Both the position numbers and the translations under genes were made by a program. From Terriglobia bacterium (lineage in GTDB: Bacteria; Acidobacteriota; Terriglobia; UBA7540), in the NCBI GenBank assembly GCA_020072655.1, contig JAIQGH010000012.1:1-48559 (forward strand): a DNA stretch of 48,559 bases. The letters are read 5' to 3'. Shown one piece after another: positions 17,493 to 26,943 of this stretch (the first letter of the stretch is position 1; the number at the start of each line of letters is the position of its first letter). The notes below the pieces were generated by a model. The model ran no database searches. It was not told the origin of the DNA and was given only the letters and a program-made list of their open reading frames with translations.

Positions 17493-18701
17493 ATGAGTCA
17501 TATGAAGCCCATTGACAATCCGGCGACCGACAAAGGGTTAGGGAAGATCATCCGGGGAAAGCTGCAGGAGCAGCTCCGGGTCGAGCCGTCCGGGTGTCCC
17601 GAGGCTGAAACTCTCGCTGCCTATTTCGAACGCTCGCTTTCTCCCAGCGAGCGGATGGCTTGCGAGACCCACTTTATGACCTGCTCTCGCTGCCAGCTTT
17701 TCGTCGCCGAACTTGCTCGGTTGAGCGAAGCGGACGAGCCCCGTACGGTCGTGGGAGACGTCGAGATTGAGAGTGAGCCAGAAACCGGATGGGCTTTTCG
17801 TCTCGTTTGGGTTGCTCCAGTCCTTGTCGTCTTAATCATCGGCGGCGTCTGGTACCGCGAGAAAATCCGCGATTACCTTCGGCCGCCAGAGCAGGCCGCC
17901 ATGGAGGAGCCGGCCCCGACTACAACGGCTCCCGTCGCAGGGGGAGAAAAGGGCAAGGCGAAGACCGTCGGTGCGCCCGTAACAAGTCCTGCCGAGGCGA
18001 TGGCCAATCAGGCTGGTACGGAACAGAAGCAGCAGGCTGCGGGGGTCCCCGCGAACGCTCCAGGGTCAGCAGAAGGGCAGCCAAGTGCCGGAGTCCAGAT
18101 TTCGGTTGCCGGCACGGCTTCCAAGTCCACCCAGGGGCGCGGGGCAGGAGCAGCGGCTGCACCTGAGGCCGAGACTCGGGTGCTGCAGATTCCCGCTGGG
18201 GGCCCCCCGGCGGAGGTCGCTGACCGCACGCTCGCCGCAGCAGTACCGGCACCCGGGGCCAGGGCCGCCGTGACCGGCGTGCCAGAGAGTGTCCCCACAT
18301 CAGAGCGAGAAGCTGTTGCGAAGGCGTCGACGCTGACCAACTACACGATCGAGGGGTACACCCCGGCCTACCACGCGAAGTGGCGGGTCGGCCGAGGCGG
18401 ACTGATTCAGCAGCAGGTGCCCGACCGCGGCTGGGTTGATATCGCCAGCGGTGTCCAGGCCGACCTCTTCGACATCACCTTTGCAAGCCCCGCCATCGGA
18501 TGGGTCGTCGGGCATGAAGGCACCGTACTCAGAACGACCGACGGCGGCGCCACCTGGAACAGGGTCTCCAGCCCCACCAACGAAGACTTGGTCCGCGTCA
18601 GCGCCCTCGGCGACCAGAAAGCTCAGGTCATCACGCGCTCCGGCAAAACTTTCGGCACCGACGATGGCGGCAGATCCTGGAAGCCGATCAGCGCGCCGTA
18701 A
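17493..18701 (+). CDS. Membrane anti-sigma factor with C-terminal YCF48-like domain
   Basis: A 402-residue modular protein. The N-terminal cytoplasmic part carries the zinc anti-sigma motif His60-x3-Cys64-x2-Cys67 (ETHFMTCSRCQLF). One transmembrane helix lies at about 102-121 (LVWVAPVLVVLIIGGVWY). A long Ala/Pro/Gly-rich linker of roughly 160 residues follows, then about 110 residues of YCF48/photosystem assembly-like propeller sequence (IGWVVGHEGTVLRTTDGGATW, then SGKTFGTDDGGRSWKP). It follows the sigma gene by 45 nt. I infer that the extracytoplasmic blade-like domain senses a ligand or envelope state and controls release of the sigma factor. The YCF48 label reflects fold similarity, not photosynthesis. 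Confidence 0.82.
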   Translation: MSHMKPIDNPATDKGLGKIIRGKLQEQLRVEPSGCPEAETLAAYFERSLSPSERMACETHFMTCSRCQLFVAELARLSEADEPRTVVGDVEIESEPETGWAFRLVWVAPVLVVLIIGGVWYREKIRDYLRPPEQAAMEEPAPTTTAPVAGGEKGKAKTVGAPVTSPAEAMANQAGTEQKQQAAGVPANAPGSAEGQPSAGVQISVAGTASKSTQGRGAGAAAAPEAETRVLQIPAGGPPAEVADRTLAAAVPAPGARAAVTGVPESVPTSEREAVAKASTLTNYTIEGYTPAYHAKWRVGRGGLIQQQVPDRGWVDIASGVQADLFDITFASPAIGWVVGHEGTVLRTTDGGATWNRVSSPTNEDLVRVSALGDQKAQVITRSGKTFGTDDGGRSWKPISAP

Positions 18702-18888
18702 AGGCGACGTCATTCACAATCCACCCCTTAGAATCCCCGAATTGCAGAGTCGGCCTGCGGTGCGCTCTCGGTCAAGTGCTCAAACCCGCGTTTTCTTAGT
18801 TGCTGTCACGATGCGCTCCTCCCGGCTTGACAGGGCGAGGCTCCTGGTGCGGGTTTTCACGGAGCCATAGCGCCGCCCGCGGACGGGC

Positions 18889-18897
18889 TGCTACAAT
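18889..18897 (+). promoter_or_regulatory. Extended -10 element upstream of tilS
   Basis: TGCTACAAT is an extended -10 (TGN followed by TACAAT at 18892-18897), 21 nt before the tilS ATG. No matching -35 was found, as is usual for extended -10 promoters. The same 9-mer precedes glmM. Confidence 0.4.
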
Positions 18898-18918
18898 GAG
18901 GCGCAACGAGGTCCCATC

Positions 18919-20352
18919 ATGCCTGCTCACACCGATCTTTACGGCCGATGGGCGCACGAAGTGCGGCGCAGCGGACTCCTCCGCAGCGGCGAGCGTGTGG
19001 GAGTGGCTGTATCCGGCGGGCCTGACTCCGTGTTACTACTGGAGTTTACGAAGGCCCTCGCCGGCAAGATGGGCTTGGTGGCCTCCGCCGTGCATTTCAA
19101 TCATCAACTGCGCGGCTCTGAATCGGACGCGGACGAGCAGTTTGTGCGCGACTTGGCCGGGCGTCTCGGTGTGGCGTTCCTTGGCGGTGAGGCCGACGTC
19201 GCCCGCGTGGCGAGAGAGAAGCATCGGAACCTGGAAGCCACGGCGCGAGAGCTCCGGTATCGGTTCTTCTTTTCTCTGATTCGCCGCGGCCAGCTCGACA
19301 AGGTCGCCACGGCACACACCGCCAACGATCAGGCCGAAACGGTCCTTCTGCGGATCTTGCGCGGCACCGGCACACGCGGCCTGGGCGGGATCTATCCAAC
19401 GCTCGAAGGGAGAATCGTTCGGCCGTTCCTCGGCCTTACGCGTGCCGAGATCGAGGCGGAAGTCGCTCGCCGCAGTCTTCCTTTCCGCGTCGATTCCACG
19501 AATCTCGAAACTCGCCTCCGGCGCAACAAGGTTCGCCGGGAATTGCTTCCCTGGCTGCAGAGAGAATTCAATCCGGACTTGATTCCGCTGCTCGGCGAGT
19601 TCGCTGATCGCAGCCGCGATGACGAGGAGTATCTGGAAGAGCAGGCCCGCGAGCGGGCGCGACCCTGGCGCGGGCGCGAGGGCCAGGAGGAAAGGATTCC
19701 AGCGCGGGCTTTGGCGGAACTTCCCCGCGCGCTCGTGCGGCGCGTTCTTCGTCAAATGATTCTGGCGGCGCGGGGGTCGCTTCTCGGCACCTCACACCGC
19801 CACATCGAGGCCCTGCGGCGGTTTGCGACTGACGCACAAAGCGGGCGGACGCTTGCCCTTCCTGGGAATCTCGTGGCCCGTCGGGAGTTCGAGTGGCTAG
19901 TGATCGGCGTGGCTTCGGCTCCGACGGAGAACCACGATTTCTCTTTTCATCTCACCCCTCCTGCGGAGGTTACCGTTCCTCAGCTGGGCGTCCGCCTTGA
20001 GTTCAAAATTGTTGGGCGGGAAGAAGTTGGAAAGGCGTATAATAAGCGGCGAGTTGGCTTGGACCCACTCAAGCTGGCGGGAGAGTTGCTCCTGCGCAAC
20101 TGGGGGTGGGGAGATCGTTTTTGTCCGTTGGGGTTCCGCAAGTCGCGGAAGCTTAAGGAGTTGTTCCGGCAAATGAAAATCCCCCTTGGACAGCGCGGCG
20201 CTTGGCCGGTTCTGGAAAGCGGGAAAGAGATTGTCTGGGTCCGAGGCCTGCCGGTGGCAGCTTCGGTGGCTGCTTCCCCTGACGCCGAGAGGGTTCTGAC
20301 AATTGTGGAAAGCCCCGGCGGGAGCGTTTCCAGGCGTGTGGAGCCGCGATGA
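18919..20352 (+). CDS. tilS: tRNA(Ile)-lysidine synthetase
   Basis: TilS converts the wobble C34 of tRNA-Ile(CAU) to lysidine using lysine and ATP, changing its decoding from Met to Ile. It is essential in most bacteria. The 477-residue product has the PP-loop SGGPDS at 32-37, the HFNHQLRG segment, TAHTANDQAETVLLR, the FRVDSTNLETRLRRNKVRRELLP signature region, and a C-terminal domain with WGWGDRFCPLG. The stop overlaps the hpt start as ATGA (20349-20352). The tilS-hpt-ftsH order is widely conserved in bacteria. In Bacillus and Listeria, TilS and HprT are reported to form a complex affecting ftsH expression. Confidence 0.95.
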   Translation: MPAHTDLYGRWAHEVRRSGLLRSGERVGVAVSGGPDSVLLLEFTKALAGKMGLVASAVHFNHQLRGSESDADEQFVRDLAGRLGVAFLGGEADVARVAREKHRNLEATARELRYRFFFSLIRRGQLDKVATAHTANDQAETVLLRILRGTGTRGLGGIYPTLEGRIVRPFLGLTRAEIEAEVARRSLPFRVDSTNLETRLRRNKVRRELLPWLQREFNPDLIPLLGEFADRSRDDEEYLEEQARERARPWRGREGQEERIPARALAELPRALVRRVLRQMILAARGSLLGTSHRHIEALRRFATDAQSGRTLALPGNLVARREFEWLVIGVASAPTENHDFSFHLTPPAEVTVPQLGVRLEFKIVGREEVGKAYNKRRVGLDPLKLAGELLLRNWGWGDRFCPLGFRKSRKLKELFRQMKIPLGQRGAWPVLESGKEIVWVRGLPVAASVAASPDAERVLTIVESPGGSVSRRVEPR

Positions 20353-20945
20353 AGAAATCTACCAAGCCCGTAGCTCGAAAATCACCTCCCGGGAACGCTC
20401 GTAAGTCGCCTGCCGACAACCACCTGCGGCCGGTGATTTCGACACCGCAGATCCAGAAACGCCTGCGCGAGTTGGCTGGCCAAATCAATCGCGACTATCG
20501 TGGCAAAACGCTCCACGTGGTCGGAGTGTTGGAGAACGCTTTCGTTTTCATGGCCGACCTCATCCGCGCGCTGAAAATGCCGGTCTACTGTGATTTCGTG
20601 CGGGCCGACATCCGCGACACATCCCAGGGCGGAATCGCCACGCGAGAGATCACGTACACTCCGCGCGTGGAGGCGGCGGGCAAGGACATCCTGCTCGTCG
20701 AGGGCATCCTACAATCCGGCATGACGATGGATCACCTCTACCGGTATCTGCTCGGTCAGAATCCGACCTCGGTGCGCACGGTTTGTCTGATCGAGAAGAC
20801 CGACGAGCGGAAAGTGGACGTGCCCACGGACTATGTCGGATTTCGAGCCACGGGGAAATTTCTGGTCGGCTACGGCCTGGGCTACGAGGGCCGATTCAAG
20901 AACTTGCCGTACGTCGCCGCCGTGCCCTCCACCCCCCGGCGATGA
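20349..20945 (+). CDS. hpt: Hypoxanthine phosphoribosyltransferase homologue with degenerate active site
   Basis: 198 residues with clear type I phosphoribosyltransferase similarity to Hpt/HprT along the whole length (VFMADLIRALKMPVYCDFV, then KVDVPTDYVGF and KNLPYV). The residues that make the enzyme work are altered. The pyrophosphate loop LKG reads LEN (61-63). The PRPP motif usually ED-x2-D-[ST]-G reads VEGILQSG (117-124), so the second acidic residue is Gly119 and the catalytic-base Asp is Gln122. The late Asp that binds metal in GYxLDY is Gly178. The N-terminus has a 25-residue basic extension. It is translationally coupled to tilS and precedes ftsH. It is probably not a normal salvage enzyme; a scaffold or regulatory role with TilS is my inference. 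Confidence 0.85.
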   Translation: MKKSTKPVARKSPPGNARKSPADNHLRPVISTPQIQKRLRELAGQINRDYRGKTLHVVGVLENAFVFMADLIRALKMPVYCDFVRADIRDTSQGGIATREITYTPRVEAAGKDILLVEGILQSGMTMDHLYRYLLGQNPTSVRTVCLIEKTDERKVDVPTDYVGFRATGKFLVGYGLGYEGRFKNLPYVAAVPSTPRR

Positions 20946-21012
20946 CGAGGAGTCGCTTTGCCGCATCTAAGAAGGGGAGGCTCTCGACGGAACCCGGCAG
21001 GGAGGAAGTGCA

Positions 21013-22920
<1,908 letters not shown>

Positions 22921-22945
22921 CTAGCGCGCCGAATGTGTAAAATCT

Positions 22946-24790
22946 TCAGTGGAGTTTTTTGCCCGTAGCAACGTCCCAAACCCTGATCGTTCTGGCGTAG
23001 CCGGCGGCAGCCACCTGTTTGCCATTCGGACTGAATGCTACCGTGGTATACGGCTGGTCGTCTTGGTTGAGCGTGCGCACGCACTGCTCATCTTCGACCC
23101 GCCATATTTTCACTGTATTGTCGTCGCTTGCCGACGCAAGTAGGATCCCGTCTGGACTAAACGTGACATGATTCACTGCATCCTTATGCCCCTCAAGCCT
23201 GTGGACCTCCTCCCCCGTGCCAGCATCCCAGATCTTGATGACTTTGTCGTATCCCGCAGATGCGAGCCAAGGGAGCTTCGGGGCGAATGCAACAGTAGTC
23301 ACCTCGTCGGCGTGAACATGGATAATGCGCTGTGCCTCGCCCGCGCCGATTCTCCAAAGCCTCACGGTTTCGTCTGCGCTCCCCGTGGCGAGTAATTTGC
23401 CATCGGGCGAAACCGCAATCTCATCTATGGCATCATCGTGGGCCTTGAAGGTTAGCAGCTTCTTTCCGCTGCTAGGGTCCCAATTCGTTACATCTCCGCA
23501 GCCTCCGGCTGAGACCAGAAGTGCGCCGTCTGGCGTAAAGGTAAGGCTTGTGACTCTGCCTTGAGGCATAATCCGTGGCTGTAACTCTTGACCCTTTTGG
23601 ACGTCCCAAATCCTGATCGACCTGTCTACCCCCCCTGAGGCAAGCCGTCGGCCGTCGGGACTGAAGGCCAACGCCAACACAGCACGAGTATGACCAATGA
23701 GTGTACGGACTAGCTTGCCCGATGCAGCGTCCCAGAGTTTGACGGTCTTGTCCTCGCTCCCTGAAGCAATAAGCAGCCCCTCATGGCTAAAAGCTACGCA
23801 ATTGACGGGCCCTGTATGACGCATCGGTTCCTCACGCCCACGGAAGGACAATAGTGCGACGAGAGAGCCAACCGCAACCGCGAAAGAAACGAGCGCAAGC
23901 CATCGCAAGCGTGCGACCTTGCGGGGCTGGCCTGGGCTGCGAGGCCCTGGGGGAGAGGGTGCGGAGCGGGCTGGTTCGATACTTTGATCCAGCCCTCTTT
24001 CAAGTTCATCTATGCTCTGATAGCGCTTAGCAGGGCTTTTTTCGAGACACTTCAGAATTACCCCTTCCAACCCGACCGGCAAAGTCGGCTCGAGGTCGCG
24101 GGGCCGAATTGGGTTCTCATGGATTTGCTTCACGAGCACCGTGACAGGCGTTTCGCCGTCAAATGCCCGGGTGCCTGTGAACATTTCATAGAGGACGAGC
24201 CCGAACGCGTAAATATCTGATCGCTGATCGGCACGTCCCCCCTCAGCCTGTTCAGGCGCCATGTAGGCAGGGGTTCCAACGATGGCGGTCGTGGTGGCTC
24301 CCGCCTCCACGGGCCTTGCGATTCCAAAGTCCATGATCTTGGCGTTTCCCGAAGCGTCCACCATGACGTTTTGAGGCTTTAGGTCACGGTGGATAACACC
24401 CTGAGCGTGGGCCTCGCGTAACCCAGCGCAAACCTGACGGGCAATCTCGATCCCCTTCCTAAAGCTGAGGGTGCCAAACCTGTTCAAGATCGAGCGAAGA
24501 GTCTCGCCCTCCACAAGTTCCATAGAGATGTAGGCCGTCCCGCCGACACGGCTGAATTCGTAGATGCGGCAAACATTCCTATGCGTGATCTTCCGGGCCA
24601 TTCGGAGTTCGGTCTTGAAGCGATCAACAGACGCGGCGTCGGCGGAAATTTCTGGCTTGAGAACCTTTACTGCGACGAGTTCTCCGGTTTCTCGGTCGCG
24701 CGCCCTGTATACAATACCCATGCCTCCGCGCCCGAGCTCCTCAGAAATCTCGTACCGCGCGTCAACACCTGATCCCATTTGCTCGGGCAT
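22946..24790 (-). CDS. Serine/threonine protein kinase with C-terminal WD40 propeller
   Basis: A 614-residue Hanks-type receptor-like kinase. The N-terminal kinase domain (about 12-270) has the glycine loop LGRGGMGIVY, VAVKVLK (ATP lysine), catalytic HRDLKPQN, DFGIARP, and GTPAYMAPEQ. A Pro-rich linker leads to one membrane helix (WLALVSFAVAVGSLVALLSF), then seven WD40 repeats (about 325-614), enough for one closed propeller. All active-site residues are present, so it is probably active, with the propeller outside the cytoplasm as sensor or docking surface. The start is ATG 24790 with GAAGGTG upstream; GTG 24799 is an alternative. It is opposite to its neighbours, visibly less G/C-rich than them, and bracketed by a 41-bp repeat of the ftsH end, all suggesting insertion. 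Confidence 0.92.
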   Translation of the reverse strand: MPEQMGSGVDARYEISEELGRGGMGIVYRARDRETGELVAVKVLKPEISADAASVDRFKTELRMARKITHRNVCRIYEFSRVGGTAYISMELVEGETLRSILNRFGTLSFRKGIEIARQVCAGLREAHAQGVIHRDLKPQNVMVDASGNAKIMDFGIARPVEAGATTTAIVGTPAYMAPEQAEGGRADQRSDIYAFGLVLYEMFTGTRAFDGETPVTVLVKQIHENPIRPRDLEPTLPVGLEGVILKCLEKSPAKRYQSIDELERGLDQSIEPARSAPSPPGPRSPGQPRKVARLRWLALVSFAVAVGSLVALLSFRGREEPMRHTGPVNCVAFSHEGLLIASGSEDKTVKLWDAASGKLVRTLIGHTRAVLALAFSPDGRRLASGGVDRSIRIWDVQKGQELQPRIMPQGRVTSLTFTPDGALLVSAGGCGDVTNWDPSSGKKLLTFKAHDDAIDEIAVSPDGKLLATGSADETVRLWRIGAGEAQRIIHVHADEVTTVAFAPKLPWLASAGYDKVIKIWDAGTGEEVHRLEGHKDAVNHVTFSPDGILLASASDDNTVKIWRVEDEQCVRTLNQDDQPYTTVAFSPNGKQVAAAGYARTIRVWDVATGKKLH

Positions 24791-24903
24791 TGGAGGCACC
24801 TTCGATTACAGGAATACTACCACTGTGGGGCGCACGCCAGAAGATGTAACAAGGTCGGAATTACCACGTGGAGGTCGATTCAAGGAACGCGTCCAGCGGA
24901 CAT

Positions 24904-24944
24904 CCCCCGGCCTCCCCGGCCGCGAGCGCCCCCAGCCGGCGTAG
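24904..24944. repeat. 41-bp direct repeat, copy 2
   Basis: A 39/41 copy of the ftsH 3' end, including the TAG, located 2,024 bp from copy 1 and just upstream of the kinase gene. It has no FtsH coding context here: the sequence before it is unrelated. It marks the far edge of the probable insertion. The remaining 211 nt to the aquaporin gene contain no recognisable gene. Confidence 0.8.
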
Positions 24945-25155
24945 CCTGAAGTTCGAAAAAAGGCTTCTGCTCTTCGTTCTTGGTCTTCTGTAATTTCCAC
25001 TTCGCCCGCCTTAACCCCCAGCCAGCCACTCTCCTTGTGCATCCTCTCGTCCGAACTCCTAGACCACACTTTTTGTCACGCATTCCACGTCGGAGCAATC
25101 TATACTCACCCACGCGAGTGGGGGTTGACCCCTATTCAACGCGTGGAGGAAAGGT

Positions 25156-25872
25156 ATGAGCGCCTTTACGGCGGAAGTTCTCGGTACCATGCTGCTGATC
25201 CTGCTCGGCGACGGGGCGGTGGCGGGAGTTCTACTCAACAAGTCTAAAGCCCAGAACGCCGGCTGGATGGTCATCACGACGGGATGGGCCCTGGGTGTAG
25301 CGGTAGCCGTTTACGCGGTGGGAAGAATCAGCGGGGCCCACATCAATCCCGCAGTGACCATCGGCCTTGCCGTGGCAGGCAAATTCCCCTGGGCGGAAGT
25401 GCCGCGCTATATCGCCGCGCAGTTCCTCGGCGCGTTTCTCGGCGCAGTCCTGGTCTGGCTGGCTTATCTGCCGCACTGGGCCGAAACGGCCGACCAAGGC
25501 TCAAAACTCTCCGTCTTCTCGACGATCCCGGCGATCCGGAGGTATCCTGCCAACCTGGTCACCGAAATCGTGGGGACGTTTGTTCTGGTGCTGGGCGTCC
25601 TGGCGATTACCGCCAACGCCGCGCCGGTTCAGGCAGGCTTGGCGCCCCTGCTTATCGGATTCCTGGTGTGGGCAATTGGTCTCTCCCTGGGCGCTCCGAC
25701 CGGGTACGCGATCAATCCCGCGCGCGACCTCGCGCCCCGCATCGCGCACGCCTTGCTCCCCATTGCCGGGAAAGGCAGCTCCGATTGGAGCTATGCTTGG
25801 ATCCCGGTGATCGGTCCGGCGGTGGGCGGCGTCGTTGGTGCCGTCGTGTATATCGGGCTTTTCACGAAGTAG
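25156..25872 (+). CDS. MIP family channel, glycerol facilitator-like aquaglyceroporin
   Basis: A 238-residue channel with six membrane helices and the two pore half-helices: HINPAVTIG (NPA at 64-66) and AINPARDLAPR (NPA at 187-189). The Asp after NPAR and the short length are characteristic of the glycerol-conducting (GlpF-like) branch rather than strict water channels. The start ATG at 25156 has GGAGGAAAGG upstream. No glycerol kinase or glycerol-3-phosphate dehydrogenase lies next to it, so the physiological solute is uncertain (glycerol, water or small neutral compounds). Confidence 0.92.
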   Translation: MSAFTAEVLGTMLLILLGDGAVAGVLLNKSKAQNAGWMVITTGWALGVAVAVYAVGRISGAHINPAVTIGLAVAGKFPWAEVPRYIAAQFLGAFLGAVLVWLAYLPHWAETADQGSKLSVFSTIPAIRRYPANLVTEIVGTFVLVLGVLAITANAAPVQAGLAPLLIGFLVWAIGLSLGAPTGYAINPARDLAPRIAHALLPIAGKGSSDWSYAWIPVIGPAVGGVVGAVVYIGLFTK

Positions 25873-25899
25873 CGCTCCGAGTGAGATCTGATTGCCCTC

Positions 25900-26856
25900 A
25901 TGGTGACTCGTCCCCCATTCGAGCTCAGGATTGCAGGCCGCAAGGTGCGGCTCGGCGAGCGCACGCTCATCATGGGCGTGATCAACGTGACGCCCGATTC
26001 GTTTTCTGATGGTGGCCGTTACCTCGATCCGGCACGTGCCATCGAGCATGGCCTCGAACTCGTGCGTCAGGGCGCTGACTGGATCGACGTGGGTGGCGAA
26101 TCGACGCGGCCGGGGTCGAAACCCATCCCGGCAGAGGAAGAGTTGCGGCGGGTCTTGCCGGTGATCTGCGGTTTGCACGGCGAGCGGCCGTCGCTGCCCA
26201 TCTCGATTGACACGACCAAAGCGGACGTGGCGGAAGAAGCGGTGCGCGCGGGGGCTACCATTATCAACGACGTGAGCGGGCTGCGCTTTGATCCACAAGT
26301 TGCCGACGTCGCGCGTCGCCGCCGGACGCCGCTCATCCTGATGCACCTGCGTGGGCGGCCCGAGACGATGCAGCAGAAGCCTTTCGCCCGCGCGATCTGG
26401 CCGTCATTGCGGGGAGGCTTGACACGCTCTATCCGCCGGGCGCTCGCGGCGGGAGTGCCGCGCTCGCAGCTCATCATCGATCCGGGCCTGGGCTTCGGGA
26501 AGTCGCGCCGGCAGAACTACGAGATTCTCGCCGGGCTCGCGCGCCTCCAGAGCTTTCGTCTGCCCATTCTCGTCGGCGCATCCCGCAAATCGTTTGTGCA
26601 GGCGATCGTGCGTGGAGAGGGACTGGAGCCAGGGAAGCACGGCAGATCTGCTTGGCCGCTCAATCGGGATGTAGAGGCAGGGTTTGCCCTGCCCAAAAAG
26701 GCGCAGCAGGCTGCGCCCTTACAAATCGGCGATGCCGCGGCGGTCGCCGCTTCCGTCCTTGCCGGAGCGCACATCGTCCGCGTGCACGATGTGCCGATCG
26801 TAATCCCGGCGCTGCGCATTGCCGATGCCATCCTGGCGGCAGGTCGCGGCGAGTAG
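25900..26856 (+). CDS. folP: Dihydropteroate synthase with an in-frame palindromic insertion
   Basis: DHPS joins p-aminobenzoate to dihydropterin pyrophosphate in folate synthesis and is the sulfonamide target. The 318 residues form the TIM barrel: MGVINVTPDSFSDGG (pyrophosphate loop), DVGGESTRPGS, SIDTTKADVAEEA, INDVSGL, LMHLRGRPETMQ, IDPGLGFGKS, LVGASRKSF, and RVHDV near the end. Around residues 259-273, between the SRKSF strand and the last helix, extra sequence (EAGFALPKKAQQAAP) is encoded by two adjacent DNA palindromes, a repeat inserted in frame. The site is a surface loop region near the C-terminus, so activity may be kept. The gene lies 27 nt after the aquaporin and 87 nt before glmM; a folP-glmM pair is common in bacteria. 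Confidence 0.93.
   Translation: MVTRPPFELRIAGRKVRLGERTLIMGVINVTPDSFSDGGRYLDPARAIEHGLELVRQGADWIDVGGESTRPGSKPIPAEEELRRVLPVICGLHGERPSLPISIDTTKADVAEEAVRAGATIINDVSGLRFDPQVADVARRRRTPLILMHLRGRPETMQQKPFARAIWPSLRGGLTRSIRRALAAGVPRSQLIIDPGLGFGKSRRQNYEILAGLARLQSFRLPILVGASRKSFVQAIVRGEGLEPGKHGRSAWPLNRDVEAGFALPKKAQQAAPLQIGDAAAVAASVLAGAHIVRVHDVPIVIPALRIADAILAAGRGE
26676..26717. repeat. Double palindrome inserted within folP
   Basis: Two perfect hairpins lie back to back: GGCAGGG-TTTG-CCCTGCC (26676-26693) and GGCGCAGC-AG-GCTGCGCC (26700-26717). The second resembles the intergenic hairpin at 33733-33760 (shared GGCTGCGCCC core). Both look like dispersed small repeats usually found between genes. Here the insertion keeps the folP frame. 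Confidence 0.75.
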
Positions 26857-26875
26857 TGCCGGCTTTAGCCCGGCA
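26857..26875. repeat. Short palindrome after folP
   Basis: TGCCGG-7-CCGGCA immediately after the folP stop, a 6-bp stem with a 7-nt loop. It lacks a T-run, so a terminator role is doubtful. The sequence type resembles the GCCGGC palindrome at 39284-39301. Confidence 0.45.
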
Positions 26876-26926
26876 TGCGGGGTGCTACGACGCAGGGGAC
26901 ACGATTCGCCACCAATTCGAGGGCAA

Positions 26927-26935
26927 TGCTACAAT
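26927..26935 (+). promoter_or_regulatory. Extended -10 element directly upstream of glmM
   Basis: TGCTACAAT (TACAAT at 26930-26935) ends 8 nt before the glmM ATG at 26944, so transcription would start about 1-2 nt before the start codon. The same 9-mer is found before tilS. This predicts an essentially leaderless glmM mRNA. Confidence 0.4.
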
Positions 26936-26943
26936 CCCAGACC

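Noticed and set aside
17493-18701. Photosystem assembly factor, from the YCF48-like repeats
   Set aside because: No photosynthesis genes are present, and the N-terminus is an anti-sigma domain; YCF48-like blades occur in many non-photosynthetic proteins.
24564-24944. Plus-strand open frame ending in [12 protein letters not shown], like FtsH
   Set aside because: It is antisense to the kinase gene; only its last codons fall in the 41-bp repeat copy. It is not a second FtsH fragment.
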